From CAYJMQ01 sp964371555 (lineage in GTDB: Bacteria > Bdellovibrionota > JACOXK01 > 2-02-FULL-40-11), in assembly GCA_964371555.1 (NCBI GenBank), contig CAYJMQ010000041.1, forward strand, positions 1-18,363: DNA of 18,363 bases, written 5' to 3'. A model generated the notes under the pieces. It had not been told where the DNA came from. It saw nothing but the letters and a program-made list of their open reading frames with translations, and did not search any database. The translations under genes were made by a program, and so were the position numbers. This document shows positions 1 through 8,100 of this stretch, one piece after another (position 1 is the stretch's first letter; the number at the start of each line of letters is the position of its first letter).

Positions 1-30
1 TATCCGCAGTATCTTAACCAAGGGGGAAAG

Positions 31-213
31 ATGGGGAATGCCCTGTTTAAACAAGTAATCAAGTTGAGTGGATTACCTCCGCAAATGATGAAAAAAGAAC
101 TGACAGCCATTCTTAAAAAAATAGGAATCAGGCCTCAAAAACTGACAGAAACTACCCTAAGAAGAGCCGCGGCCGCGTATCTCAGAGAAATCATCCGCCA
201 GGTGGCTAGATAA
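31..213 (+). CDS. Small protein of unknown function (60 aa)
   Basis: I do not recognise a family. The ATG follows a purine-rich ribosome-binding site (GGGGGAAAG, immediately upstream), which supports real translation despite the short length. The protein is basic, with many Lys and Arg, and has no signal peptide or membrane segment. Its composition suggests short amphipathic helices, with a Pro-Pro break near residue 16 and an alanine-rich helix near residues 46-50. It ends 8 bp before the stop of the convergent Fis-type gene. A small basic cytoplasmic protein next to Fis could bind nucleic acid, but that is only an inference. Confidence 0.55.
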   Translation: MGNALFKQVIKLSGLPPQMMKKELTAILKKIGIRPQKLTETTLRRAAAAYLREIIRQVAR

Positions 214-221
214 CAGCCTAT

Positions 222-476
222 TTATTCCTCAATATACGGCTTCTTAACTTTGATCTTTAAATGGTTGATTTTCTTGCGAAGCGTGTTGCGATTAATGCCA
301 AGAATCTGGGCAGCCCGGACTTGATTGCCTCGCGTTTTCTTAAGGACCAATTGAATCAGCGGCCTTTCGACCCGCTCAAGTATGATTGGATATAAATCGC
401 TCACTTCATATCCCTGGATCTGATCGATAAAGGATTCCAGCTTCGAGTGAACCAAATCTTCCAGCAAATCTGTCAT
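222..476 (-). CDS. fis: Fis-family DNA-binding protein
   Basis: An 84-residue protein ending in a Fis-type helix-turn-helix at about residues 51-70 (GNQVRAAQILGINRNTLRKK). This closely follows the E. coli Fis pattern GNQ-RAA-x-x-x-GINRxTLRKK. E. coli Fis is 98 aa; the shorter N-terminus here keeps a helix suited to dimerisation. Fis proteins bend DNA and act as nucleoid-associated regulators. The same fold is the C-terminal DNA-binding domain of NtrC-type activators, but no AAA+ domain is present, so this is a stand-alone Fis-like protein. The ATG is preceded on its strand by AAGGAG about 9 nt upstream. It is transcribed away from mltD, so the two share an upstream region. The basic tail after the HTH is typical of the family. 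Confidence 0.88.
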   Translation of the reverse strand: MTDLLEDLVHSKLESFIDQIQGYEVSDLYPIILERVERPLIQLVLKKTRGNQVRAAQILGINRNTLRKKINHLKIKVKKPYIEE

Positions 477-526
477 AATGCAATTCTCCTTTTTTCAATG
501 GATTAAGATTTGATAAAATTGCGCGG

Positions 527-554
527 ATACTAGCATAGAATATTGAGATGGCAA
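527..554 (-). promoter_or_regulatory. Candidate sigma-70 promoter for the fis-like gene
   Basis: On the minus strand TTGCCA (549-554; 5 of 6 to consensus) and TAGTAT (527-532; 4 of 6) are separated by 16 bp, about 50 nt upstream of the Fis-type start. It lies back-to-back with a candidate mltD promoter. Identified by eye only. Confidence 0.4.
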
Positions 555-561
555 GCTTAAA

Positions 562-591
562 TTGACAACATGTTAAAAACTAAGGTACTCT
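562..591 (+). promoter_or_regulatory. Candidate promoter for mltD-like gene with very short leader
   Basis: A perfect TTGACA (562-567) is followed after 18 bp by a poor -10 (TACTCT, 586-591). If used, transcription would start only a few bases before the ATG at 605, giving an almost leaderless mRNA. That fits the absence of a clear ribosome-binding site there. The weak -10 keeps confidence low. Confidence 0.35.
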
Positions 592-604
592 GAATATACC
601 TCTA

Positions 605-1771
605 ATGAAGACCCGACAGATTAAGGTGGTATTTTATTTGTTTTTTATTCTCCTCGGTTCATGTGCAACCACTGAAAATTCCCCGAAAAACCCCCTAGAC
701 TCTGCTCTGGATTCACAAAAAGAGCCTTCTTTTTCAGAGGCCAGTTTCAAAGGATCTTCTCCCGAGTTTAATATTCCGATCGTTGTAAACCGGGAAGTTG
801 AGTGGTTTATTCGCTATTTTCAGACTAGCCATCGGAGACATTTTGTCCGATGGCTGGCAAGATCAAAGAAATACATCCCTGTAATGCAGCAAATTCTCAA
901 AGAAAACAACCTCCCCACCGATCTCGTCTATATGGCAATGATCGAAAGCGGTTTTAGCACAAAGGCGCGCTCCCATAAGCAGGCTGTAGGACCCTGGCAG
1001 TTTATCGCGGGGACCGGCAAAAGATACGGCCTTCGCACTGACTGGTGGATTGATGAACGGCAGGATCCAATTAAATCGACCATAGCTGCTGCGCAATACT
1101 TAAAAGATCTCTATGACATGTTTGGTTCCTGGTTTCTCGCCGCTGCAGGATATAATGCGGGCGAAAATAAGATTAAAAGAGCGATCGATCGGCATAAAAC
1201 AGAAGATTTCTGGGAGCTTGCCACTTATCGATATTTACGGCAGGAAACAAAACAATATATTCCTAAACTTATTGCAGCCCTTCTCATCGCCAAAAGTCCG
1301 GAGAAATATGGATTTGAAGATATCGAATATGAGGAACCTTTAGAATTTGACACGGTTGAAATTGATTCCCCCATTGATCTTCGAACGGCAGCAAAAGTTC
1401 TTGAAATAGACTATGAATCTCTCAGGAATTTGAATCCAGAGCTCAGACGCTGGAATACGCCTCCCAACATCAGTTCTTATCAACTGAAGATTCCTTTCGG
1501 GAAAAAGGGGGAATTTTTGGCCCGCCATAAAGAAATTAAACCGAAGAATAAAATACTCTTCCATGCTCATAAAATCCGGCCGGGTGATACCCTCTACAAA
1601 ATTGCAACGCTTTATAAAACGCAGATCAATCCCATCCTTGAAATGAATAACATCCGATTCCCGGGAAGGATCCGGCCTGGGGATCATCTCATCATTCCGA
1701 TAAAAGCAAAGGAAACCGGACTGGAGCAAAAACTACCCCCCAAAACACCGGCTGAAAACCAAGAGACATAA
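605..1771 (+). CDS. mltD: MltD-like membrane-bound lytic murein transglycosylase with LysM
   Basis: A lipoprotein that cleaves the MurNAc-GlcNAc bond of peptidoglycan from the inner face of the outer membrane. The N-terminus is a lipoprotein signal ending in LGSC, with the lipidated Cys at residue 20. The family-1 SLT domain spans about residues 95-225. It contains the catalytic Glu114 in the ESGF motif, the AVGPWQF motif at 127-133 and GYNAG at 182-186. A degenerate LysM-like segment lies at about 259-297, and a clear LysM (KIRPGDTLYKIA onward) at about 322-366 binds glycan. At 388 aa it is somewhat shorter than E. coli MltD (452 aa), which has two good LysMs. An upstream in-frame stop at 581-583 limits the start, and the ATG gives a proper signal peptide, although no strong ribosome-binding site precedes it. 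It diverges from the fis-like gene and has its own likely terminator at 1841-1868. Confidence 0.93.
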   Translation: MKTRQIKVVFYLFFILLGSCATTENSPKNPLDSALDSQKEPSFSEASFKGSSPEFNIPIVVNREVEWFIRYFQTSHRRHFVRWLARSKKYIPVMQQILKENNLPTDLVYMAMIESGFSTKARSHKQAVGPWQFIAGTGKRYGLRTDWWIDERQDPIKSTIAAAQYLKDLYDMFGSWFLAAAGYNAGENKIKRAIDRHKTEDFWELATYRYLRQETKQYIPKLIAALLIAKSPEKYGFEDIEYEEPLEFDTVEIDSPIDLRTAAKVLEIDYESLRNLNPELRRWNTPPNISSYQLKIPFGKKGEFLARHKEIKPKNKILFHAHKIRPGDTLYKIATLYKTQINPILEMNNIRFPGRIRPGDHLIIPIKAKETGLEQKLPPKTPAENQET

Positions 1772-1784
1772 ACCAAGAGACATA
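1757..1784 (+). repeat. 14-bp perfect tandem duplication across the mltD stop codon
   Basis: AACCAAGAGACATA occurs twice back-to-back (1757-1770 and 1771-1784). The stop TAA at 1769-1771 spans the junction, so the second copy lies in the 3' untranslated region. It looks like a recent slippage duplication without effect on the protein. Confidence 0.85.
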
Positions 1785-1840
1785 AAAAAGAAGCATAAAA
1801 AAAGGGCGGTGGCAGCGGTGAAAAAAGCCAATTAATTTTC

Positions 1841-1868
1841 AACGGTTCTCATATAACCGTTTTCTCTT
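1841..1868 (+). terminator. Likely intrinsic terminator of the mltD-like gene
   Basis: A perfect 7-bp inverted repeat, AACGGTT (1841-1847) and AACCGTT (1855-1861), has a 7-nt loop and is followed by a T/C-rich tract. It lies 70 bp after the mltD stop. The stem is short and only moderately GC-rich, so termination may be partial. Confidence 0.55.
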
Positions 1869-1928
1869 CTCCCCATTCTCGAGGATTTGAGATATTAAGT
1901 AGCTCACGATTCCGAACTTTTTTCTTTC

Positions 1929-1998
1929 TTAACCCCCCTTACTATGACCTTAATATTATTGGGGAATTCCTTATTCCCCGGTCTTGGGGGGAAGTTAA
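1929..1998. other. Nested inverted-repeat structure in the gene-free stretch 1772-2207
   Basis: Three sets of complementary segments nest within 70 bp. TTAAC plus a run of C (1929-1938) pairs with a run of G plus GTTAA (1986-1998, with a small bulge). GACC (1946-1949) pairs with GGTC (1980-1983). GGGGAA (1961-1966) pairs with TTCCCC (1974-1979). No known riboswitch or small-RNA family is recognised. It could be a folded RNA, a palindromic repeat element or chance. No gene was found between 1772 and 2207. Confidence 0.35.
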
Positions 1999-2079
1999 TC
2001 AGGAAAAAAGCCCGTCGCCATCGTCCACCTTTATTGTAACGCTCTCTCAGGTTTTAAACAATTGATATCGATAAATTTG

Positions 2080-2108
2080 TAATCTGTTTTAATGAGATTT
2101 TAATCTGT
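2080..2108 (+). repeat. Phased direct repeats upstream of the metal-efflux operon
   Basis: TAATCTGT occurs at 2080-2087 and 2101-2108, 21 bp apart. The overlapping TTTTAAT occurs at 2087-2093 and 2098-2104, 11 bp apart. Spacings near one and two helical turns are typical of sites for dimeric response regulators. No regulator gene is in the window, so function is a guess. Confidence 0.3.
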
Positions 2109-2109
2109 C

Positions 2110-2138
2110 GATACACCATTTCGAAGAAATGGTGTGTC
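2110..2138. promoter_or_regulatory. Perfect 10-bp palindrome, candidate operator of the efflux operon
   Basis: ACACCATTTC (2113-2122) and GAAATGGTGT (2126-2135) are exact reverse complements around a 3-bp centre. The symmetry extends to 13 bp when the flanking GAT/GTC is included with one G-T wobble. No T-run follows on either strand, so it does not read as a terminator. It lies just upstream of a candidate promoter and 70 bp before the first gene, the usual place for a metal-responsive repressor or activator site. Which regulator binds cannot be told. Confidence 0.5.
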
Positions 2139-2146
2139 AAAATCCC

Positions 2147-2175
2147 TTGATAATTACAAACCCATTGATTTTTAT
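2147..2175 (+). promoter_or_regulatory. Candidate promoter of the metal-efflux operon
   Basis: TTGATA (2147-2152; 5 of 6 to consensus) and TTTTAT (2170-2175; 4 of 6) are separated by 17 bp. Transcription would start near 2182, about 25 nt before the first gene, directly downstream of the palindrome at 2110-2138. Found by eye. Confidence 0.4.
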
Positions 2176-2207
2176 AGCGATGTGCCGATAATGGAATAGT
2201 AGGTTAG

Positions 2208-2597
2208 ATGATGAAAAATATTGTCTGCATCTCAGTGGTAACCGTTTGGTTTCTGGGTTGGAGCGTGCCGCTTCTGAGCGCTCCATGTGCAATGGGCTGT
2301 TGCCTGCCTCAAAAGGTACAAAAATCAGTCTCCACAGTTTCTGAATGTAGATCACACTGCGGGGAAGACGGGTGCTGCAGTTGGAAGCCATCAGAAACAG
2401 CGGATAACGCCATTCAACCTGCATTTCTAAGCCTCAAATATGAAGATCAAAAAAACCCTCTTTATAAAACAGACGCTGTTATCCCTATAAAAGAAGGGAT
2501 GTCAAAAAGTAGGGGTATTCATCTATCGCGTGATCCGACGCTTCTTACGGATTGTCAAATTCCATCCTATCTCAAACATAAACGTTTTCTAATCTAG
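2208..2597 (+). CDS. Exported cysteine-rich protein at the head of the metal-efflux operon
   Basis: No named family is recognised. The 129-residue product has a hydrophobic N-terminal segment (about residues 4-25) that looks like a signal peptide. A cluster of cysteines follows: CAMGCC at 27-32, then Cys47, Cys51, Cys56 and Cys57 with a nearby His50 and acidic residues. One more Cys lies near residue 115. Paired and CxxxC-spaced cysteines in an exported protein suggest binding of Cu(I), Ag(I) or Zn, or disulfides. The rest is polar and without recognisable domains. The gene lies 86 bp before the cusC-like gene, on the same strand and behind the candidate operator and promoter. A periplasmic metal-binding or sensing role is therefore inferred, loosely comparable to CusF but not homologous by eye. 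The start may be either of two adjacent ATGs (2208 or 2211). Confidence 0.65.
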   Translation: MMKNIVCISVVTVWFLGWSVPLLSAPCAMGCCLPQKVQKSVSTVSECRSHCGEDGCCSWKPSETADNAIQPAFLSLKYEDQKNPLYKTDAVIPIKEGMSKSRGIHLSRDPTLLTDCQIPSYLKHKRFLI

Positions 2598-2622
2598 GCG
2601 CCGCGTAACCGTTTTTAAGATC

Positions 2623-2651
2623 GACAAACCGGCTCTGTGAGCTGGTTTGTC
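2623..2651 (+). other. 13-bp stem-loop between the cysteine-rich gene and the cusC-like gene
   Basis: GACAAACCGGCTC (2623-2635) pairs with GAGCTGGTTTGTC (2639-2651) over 13 bp with one G-U wobble and a 3-nt loop. No U-run follows, so it is a poor intrinsic terminator. It could be an mRNA-stabilising or processing hairpin that sets different expression for the first gene and for cusCBA. Confidence 0.5.
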
Positions 2652-2683
2652 TCATAAATAGTTCATCAAACTTGGAATAGGTC

Positions 2684-3979
2684 ATGAAAATCTGTTATCA
2701 AATAATGTTTTTGCTGATTGCTTATGGGATCTTTGGTTCGGCAAATTGTTTCGCTGAAAACGAAAAAATTCTGACTTTGAAAGAAGCCATAGATAAAGCA
2801 TTGGAACGAAACCCGATGTGGCGGGCTGAAAAATTCGAGGTCCAAACAAAAAAAGCGGCCATTGGCCCTGCCGGAAGTTATGACGATCTGATGGTCGCTT
2901 TTGCCGCAAAAGATTATCCAGTCGATTCTTTTAGTCGGAAAAAGCATGGAATGACCGGGAATGAAATCAGTCTCACGCAAAAAATTCCATTCCCGGGGAA
3001 ACTGACAAAACTTAAAAACGCCGCTGAAAAAGAATACCTCTCTCAAGAAAAGCAGTACGAACAACTGAAATGGAATCTGATTCGGGATGTAAAGATTGCC
3101 TATTACGGCCTCTTTCTCGCGCTGAAAGAGCAGCTCCTTTTGCGAGAGCAAAAAAATTTCATTAAACAACTGATTGTCATCAGTCGGAACAAATACACCG
3201 TTGGCAAGCTCTCTCAGGCTGAACTCCTTAATTTTCAGATGGAGGAGGCAAAATTGATTGGAGAACTTCTTTCCAATGAAAAGGAGATCGCGTCCCGAAA
3301 GTCCGGTTTAAAAACATTTCTTGGAAAGAGCGACCCCGGTTTCAATATCCCCCTCTTGGAGGAGATTCAAAAAACAGCCCTGGATTTCACTAAAATACAA
3401 CCAGACATTCTCGAAAAAAAGGCGCTTCAAAAAAACCGAACGCTTCTTGCCCTTGAAGCGGCTCTTGATTCTTCCAGGCAAAAACTTTCATATACGAAAC
3501 TTGGATATCTCCCGGATTTCGAAGTAATGGCTGGCTATACAATTCGAGAGCCGAGGCCAGGGGATGATGGGGTAGATCTTTTTACGGGGAAAGTGGGGCT
3601 AACACTCCCCATCTGGGCTATCTCAAAACAATCGGAGCAGATTAAAGGCGCAAAGGCTGGGAAAGCAAAGATAGAAGCGCTGCTCGAATCATCACACATA
3701 GAACTGAAAAACAGGATTCTCACGCTTCATGCGGAACTTCTTGAAGCAGATCAAAAAATCAAGCTCTTTGAAACAGGAATATTGCCGCTGTCGAGACAGG
3801 CTGTTCTTGCGGGGAAATCCGCATATCTGACAGGAAAGCTCGAATATTTAAATCTGCTAAATTTTATTCAAAATCGTTATCAGACAGAAATCGCATACTT
3901 TGAAGCGCTCATCAAACACGAATCCAAGATTGCGGAGATAGAATCTTTCATTGGGGAAGAGATTGGGGGTGGACTATGA
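2684..3979 (+). CDS. cusC: TolC-family outer-membrane channel of an HME-RND efflux system (CusC/CzcC-like)
   Basis: The outer-membrane duct of a tripartite metal pump. Residues 1-24 form a signal peptide with likely cleavage after the Ala in NCFA; the mature protein begins ENEKILTLKEAIDKALERNP. That is the usual TolC-family opening (ltLeeAl..AL..NP). Long helical, Gln/Lys/Glu-rich stretches with two repeats follow, as expected for the periplasmic helical barrel. No lipobox is seen, so unlike E. coli CusC it is probably not a lipoprotein. Its length of 431 aa is normal. A GGAATAGG ribosome-binding site precedes the ATG. Its stop overlaps the start of the adaptor gene by 4 bp (ATGA), indicating translational coupling. 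The family does not reveal the substrate; that comes from the CusA-like partner. Confidence 0.9.
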   Translation: MKICYQIMFLLIAYGIFGSANCFAENEKILTLKEAIDKALERNPMWRAEKFEVQTKKAAIGPAGSYDDLMVAFAAKDYPVDSFSRKKHGMTGNEISLTQKIPFPGKLTKLKNAAEKEYLSQEKQYEQLKWNLIRDVKIAYYGLFLALKEQLLLREQKNFIKQLIVISRNKYTVGKLSQAELLNFQMEEAKLIGELLSNEKEIASRKSGLKTFLGKSDPGFNIPLLEEIQKTALDFTKIQPDILEKKALQKNRTLLALEAALDSSRQKLSYTKLGYLPDFEVMAGYTIREPRPGDDGVDLFTGKVGLTLPIWAISKQSEQIKGAKAGKAKIEALLESSHIELKNRILTLHAELLEADQKIKLFETGILPLSRQAVLAGKSAYLTGKLEYLNLLNFIQNRYQTEIAYFEALIKHESKIAEIESFIGEEIGGGL

Positions 3980-5097
3980 ATCTTCTAAAATCGGCTCATA
4001 AACTGAAAATCATCTGGGGACTCGTGGCGCTCATTTTGGCTTTTGCCACATTTGGCATCCTGAGCACCCATGACCACAAAAAAGCTTCGAAAGAAATAGA
4101 AAGCCCCCAAAAAAAAGCGCTCTATTTTTGTCCGATGCATCCCTCTGTCACCTCCGACAAGCCGGGGCGTTGTCCAATCTGCCATATGTCGCTTGAAAAA
4201 ATGGAAGAATATCCACAGGAGATGAAAAAAGAGAAAACACAAGATGTGCCGGGAAGGGTCTCATTCTCGCTGCCAAAGGAGAGACAACAGCTCATAGGAG
4301 TCACAACTGAAAAAGCCACAAGCCGGGAACTCAGTTATGAAATTCGCGCAAGCGGTAAAGTAGCGTTTGATCCCGATCTTTTTACAACGATTGAAGAACA
4401 TCTCCAGGCGCTGGTCGCGCAAAAGGAGATGTCAAAAAGCCCTTTTAAAGAGCTAAGGCTGCAGGCTGACGCGCTTGTTTCATCATCTCAGACAAAACTT
4501 AAACTCATGGGGCTCTCACAGAATCAAATCAACATGGTTGGCACAGAGTCACAAGACCCTATAAATCTCCTCCTCCCCAAAGGCTTTGTGTGGATTTATG
4601 CGGAGGTTTTTGAATATGAAATTTCTTTACTGAAATCGGGTCAGGCGCTGGAAGTAACAGCGCCCGCTCTCCCTGGAAAAACATTTACGGGAACCATCTC
4701 CAGTATCAGCCCAATTGTAAATGCCCCCTCGCGGACATTTAGGGTACGAGGAGAAGTTCCAAATCCTGATGGGGTTTTGAAACCGGATACGTTTGTCAAT
4801 GTGAAAATCAGAATCGAATTAGGGAAACGCCTCTCCACTCCAATGGGCGCTGTTCTTCATTCAGGAGATAAAAATTTTGTCTTTGTTGTCAAAGAGAAAG
4901 GGAAATTTGAACCACGTCTCGTTGCCATTGGGGTACGAGCGGGTCAATATTATGAGATCCTCTCTGGACTGACGGAAGGAGAAACAGTTGTGACATCGGC
5001 AAACTTCTTGATCGATTCCGAATCGAGACTGAGATTCGCAATCGGTCAAGAGGGAGAAGAACCGCAGATCGCAGAGCCGCAAAAACATCATCATTAA
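3976..5097 (+). CDS. cusB: Periplasmic adaptor of heavy-metal RND pump with N-terminal metal-binding domain (CusB-like)
   Basis: The adaptor joins the inner-membrane pump to the outer-membrane channel and passes metal to the pump. Residues 11-29 are an uncleaved membrane anchor or signal. A heavy-metal-binding domain follows at about 48-75, with FCPMHP and GRCPICHMSL supplying Cys52, Met54, His55, Cys66, Cys69, His70 and Met71. The beta-barrel and membrane-proximal domains are recognisable (VWIYAEVFEYE near residue 200; NAPSRTFRVRGEVPN; LKPDTFVNVKIRI; GLTEGETVVTSANFLIDSE). The chain ends in three His, a possible extra metal site. At 373 aa it is short: the two lipoyl half-motifs that normally flank the alpha-hairpin are not apparent. 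The helical stretch after FDPDLF runs almost directly into the beta-barrel. It overlaps cusC by 4 bp and lies 10 bp before cusA. Confidence 0.9.
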   Translation: MNLLKSAHKLKIIWGLVALILAFATFGILSTHDHKKASKEIESPQKKALYFCPMHPSVTSDKPGRCPICHMSLEKMEEYPQEMKKEKTQDVPGRVSFSLPKERQQLIGVTTEKATSRELSYEIRASGKVAFDPDLFTTIEEHLQALVAQKEMSKSPFKELRLQADALVSSSQTKLKLMGLSQNQINMVGTESQDPINLLLPKGFVWIYAEVFEYEISLLKSGQALEVTAPALPGKTFTGTISSISPIVNAPSRTFRVRGEVPNPDGVLKPDTFVNVKIRIELGKRLSTPMGAVLHSGDKNFVFVVKEKGKFEPRLVAIGVRAGQYYEILSGLTEGETVVTSANFLIDSESRLRFAIGQEGEEPQIAEPQKHHH

Positions 5098-5107
5098 GAG
5101 GATAACA

Positions 5108-8100
5108 ATGGTTGAGCGAATTATTGAATTTAGCGCCAAAAACAAATTCCTCATATTTGTTATTACCGCCACAGCTATCATTGCCGCCGCGTGGTCGATT
5201 CAGAGGATGCCGCTTGATGCGATTCCTGATCTTTCAGATACTCAGGTCATTATCTATTCGAAATGGGATCGGAGTCCCGATATTATCGAAGATCAGGTTA
5301 CTTATCCCATCATCAGCGCCCTTCTCGGCGCCCCCAAAATCAAAGTGCTTCGGGGAATTTCTGATTTTGGATTTTCTTATGTCTATGTCATTTTTGAAGA
5401 TGGAACCAATCTCTATTGGGCGAGAAGCCGTGTTCTTGAATATTTGAGTAAAATCCTGGCAAGACTCCCAGCCGACGTAAAAACAGAAATCGGTCCAGAC
5501 GCAACGAGTGTGGGATGGGTCTATCAATACGTGCTTCTCGATGAAGCAAACCAGCTCAATCTTTCAGAGTTGAGAAGCCTTCAGGACTGGCAGCTGAAAT
5601 TTCATCTTCAATCAGTCCCCGGCGTTGCTGAAGTAGCCTCCATTGGCGGCTTTGTTAAACAATATCAGATCCATATCGATCCCAACCGATTGATCGCCTA
5701 TAACCTCTCTCTTTCTGACGTCATTCAAGCGGTGCGCGCAGGAAATAGCGACGCCGGTGGACGAGTTATTGAATTTTCAGGAACCGAATATATGGTGCGG
5801 GGACGCGGTTACGTGAAAAATATTTTCGATATCGAAAAAATGGTGATCACAACCGACCCTCGCACGAATGTTCCGATTCTTGTCAAACACGTTGGAAAAG
5901 TGGTCATCGGTTCCGACATGAGACGCGGCGTAAGCGATTTCAATGGAATGGGAGATGCCCCCGGCGGCATTGTCATCATGAGACAAGGGGAAAACGCCCT
6001 CAATGTGATTGAGCGGGTAAAACAACGAATAAAAGAAATTACCCCAAGCCTCCCCAAAGGGGTAAAAATCATTCCAACTTATGATCGTTCTGAGCTGATT
6101 CAGCGCTCGATTGCGACACTCAAACATGAACTCATCATCGAAGTTATTATTGTAAGCCTTGTCATTCTCCTCTTTCTTTGGCACTTTCCTTCGGCCATTG
6201 TCCCGATCGTGACGATCCCTATTTCTGTTTTTCTCTCATTCATTCCCATGTATCTCATGGGGATTACTTCAAACATCATGTCTCTGGCAGGGATTGCTAT
6301 TTCGATTGGGGTTCTTGTCGATGGGGCGATTGTAGAAGTTGAGAATGCCTACAAAAAATTAGAGATATGGAATTCCACTGGAAGAAAGGGGGATTTTCAT
6401 GCAATCCGCCTTGAAGCGCTCAAACAGGTCGGGCCTTCTGTCTTCTTCTCGCTTCTCGTCATTGCTGTTTCATTCCTGCCCATTTTTACTCTTGTCGACC
6501 AGGAAGGGAGGCTCTTTAGACCGCTTGCGATCTCCAAAACACTCGTAATGACTCTGGCAGCTATTTTGGCAGTAACGGTCGATCCTGCGCTTCGGATGAT
6601 GTTTACCAAAATGGATGCTTTTCGTTTCAAACCATCATGGTTTTGCAAGATAACCAACTCTCTTCTGGTTGGAACATATTACCCTGAAGAAAAGCATCCA
6701 ATCAGTCGCCTTCTCTTTAAATATTACGAACCTGCCGTTCATTTTGTATTGAAACACAGCAAAGCAACGTTGCTTACCGCGGTTCTTCTGACCCTTTCCA
6801 TTATTCCTGTTTATCTTAAACTCGGTTCCGAATTCATGCCCCCCCTGAATGAGGGGGCGTTCCTTTATATGCCGACCGCTTTTCCGGGGATGTCTGTCAG
6901 TGAAGCGCAGCAAATTATTCAGATTCAAGATACGCTTCTTAAGGAATTCCCCGAAGTCGAAACCGTTTTTGGAAAGGCAGGGCGCGCAGACACCCCCACA
7001 GATCCTGCCCCTTTTTCAATGGTAGAAACAACAGTTGTTCTAAAACCGGTTAACCAGTGGCCCAAGGTTATACGATGGTATTCATTTCTTCCTTCCTTCA
7101 TGCACCCGCTTTTTACATGGATCACCCCAAATCATCGAACTTTTGAAGAGATTCAAGAAGTGATGAATGAGAAACTTAGGTTTGCCGGCATTCCAAATAT
7201 TTGGACAATGCCGATCAAAAACCGAATCGACATGCTCTCTACCGGGATCCGAACACCGATCGGTATTAAAGTTCTCGGTTCAGATTTAAAAATGATTCAG
7301 GAGATCAGTGAAAAAATTGAAAGCACAGTGCGTGACATCCCTGGCACGAGAAATGTCTATGCCGAACGGACGGCCGATGGTTATTACCTCGATTTTGTTT
7401 TCAATCGCGATGAACTTGCGCGATATGGCATTTCAATTTCCGACGCGCAAACGATTATAAGCGCCGCCATTGGAGGGGAGAATATTGCCTACACAATCGA
7501 AGGGAGAGAAAGATATCCGATCCATGTTCGTTACGATCGTGAGTTTCGGGATGACATTGAAACATTAAAACGAGTCCTCGTTTCCACGCCGAGCGGCGCC
7601 CATATCCCGATGGCGCAAATCGCAGAAATCCAAAGGAACCAGGGACCTGCGATGGTTCGAAATGAAAATGGAATGCTTGCGGGATTTATCTATATTGACG
7701 TTTCCGGACGGGATATCGGAACGTATGTTAAAGAAGCAAAGAAAAAGGTCGAAGAAAAAATCGAAGTCCCGGCAGGAATTAGCCTCGCCTGGAGCGGGCA
7801 GTATGAAAATATCATCCGGGTCAAAGAACGCCTGAAATTTGTGATTCCCCTGACGCTCTTCATCATTGCGCTTCTTCTCTATACGAATACCCGATCACTC
7901 GTAAAAACGGGGATCGTTATGCTGGCTGTCCCCTTTTCTCTGATTGGGGGGATCTGGCTTCTCTATATTCTCGGATATCATATGTCGATCGCCGTCTGGG
8001 TTGGGATGATTGCGCTGATGGGATTGGATGCGGAGACCGGTGTTTTTATGCTCCTCTATCTTGATCTGGCCTACGAAGATCGGATCAAATCGGGGAGGAT

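Noticed and set aside
1340..1729. 129-aa minus-strand open frame inside mltD
   Set aside because: It is a shadow of the LysM-coding part, without ribosome-binding site or family resemblance.
2110..2138. Intrinsic terminator at the palindrome
   Set aside because: No T-run follows the stem on either strand, and it sits just upstream of a promoter rather than after a gene.
2666..3169. 167-aa minus-strand open frame opposite the cusC-like gene
   Set aside because: Phe-rich antisense of a helical Lys/Glu-rich protein; the forward gene has signal peptide, family motifs and operon context.
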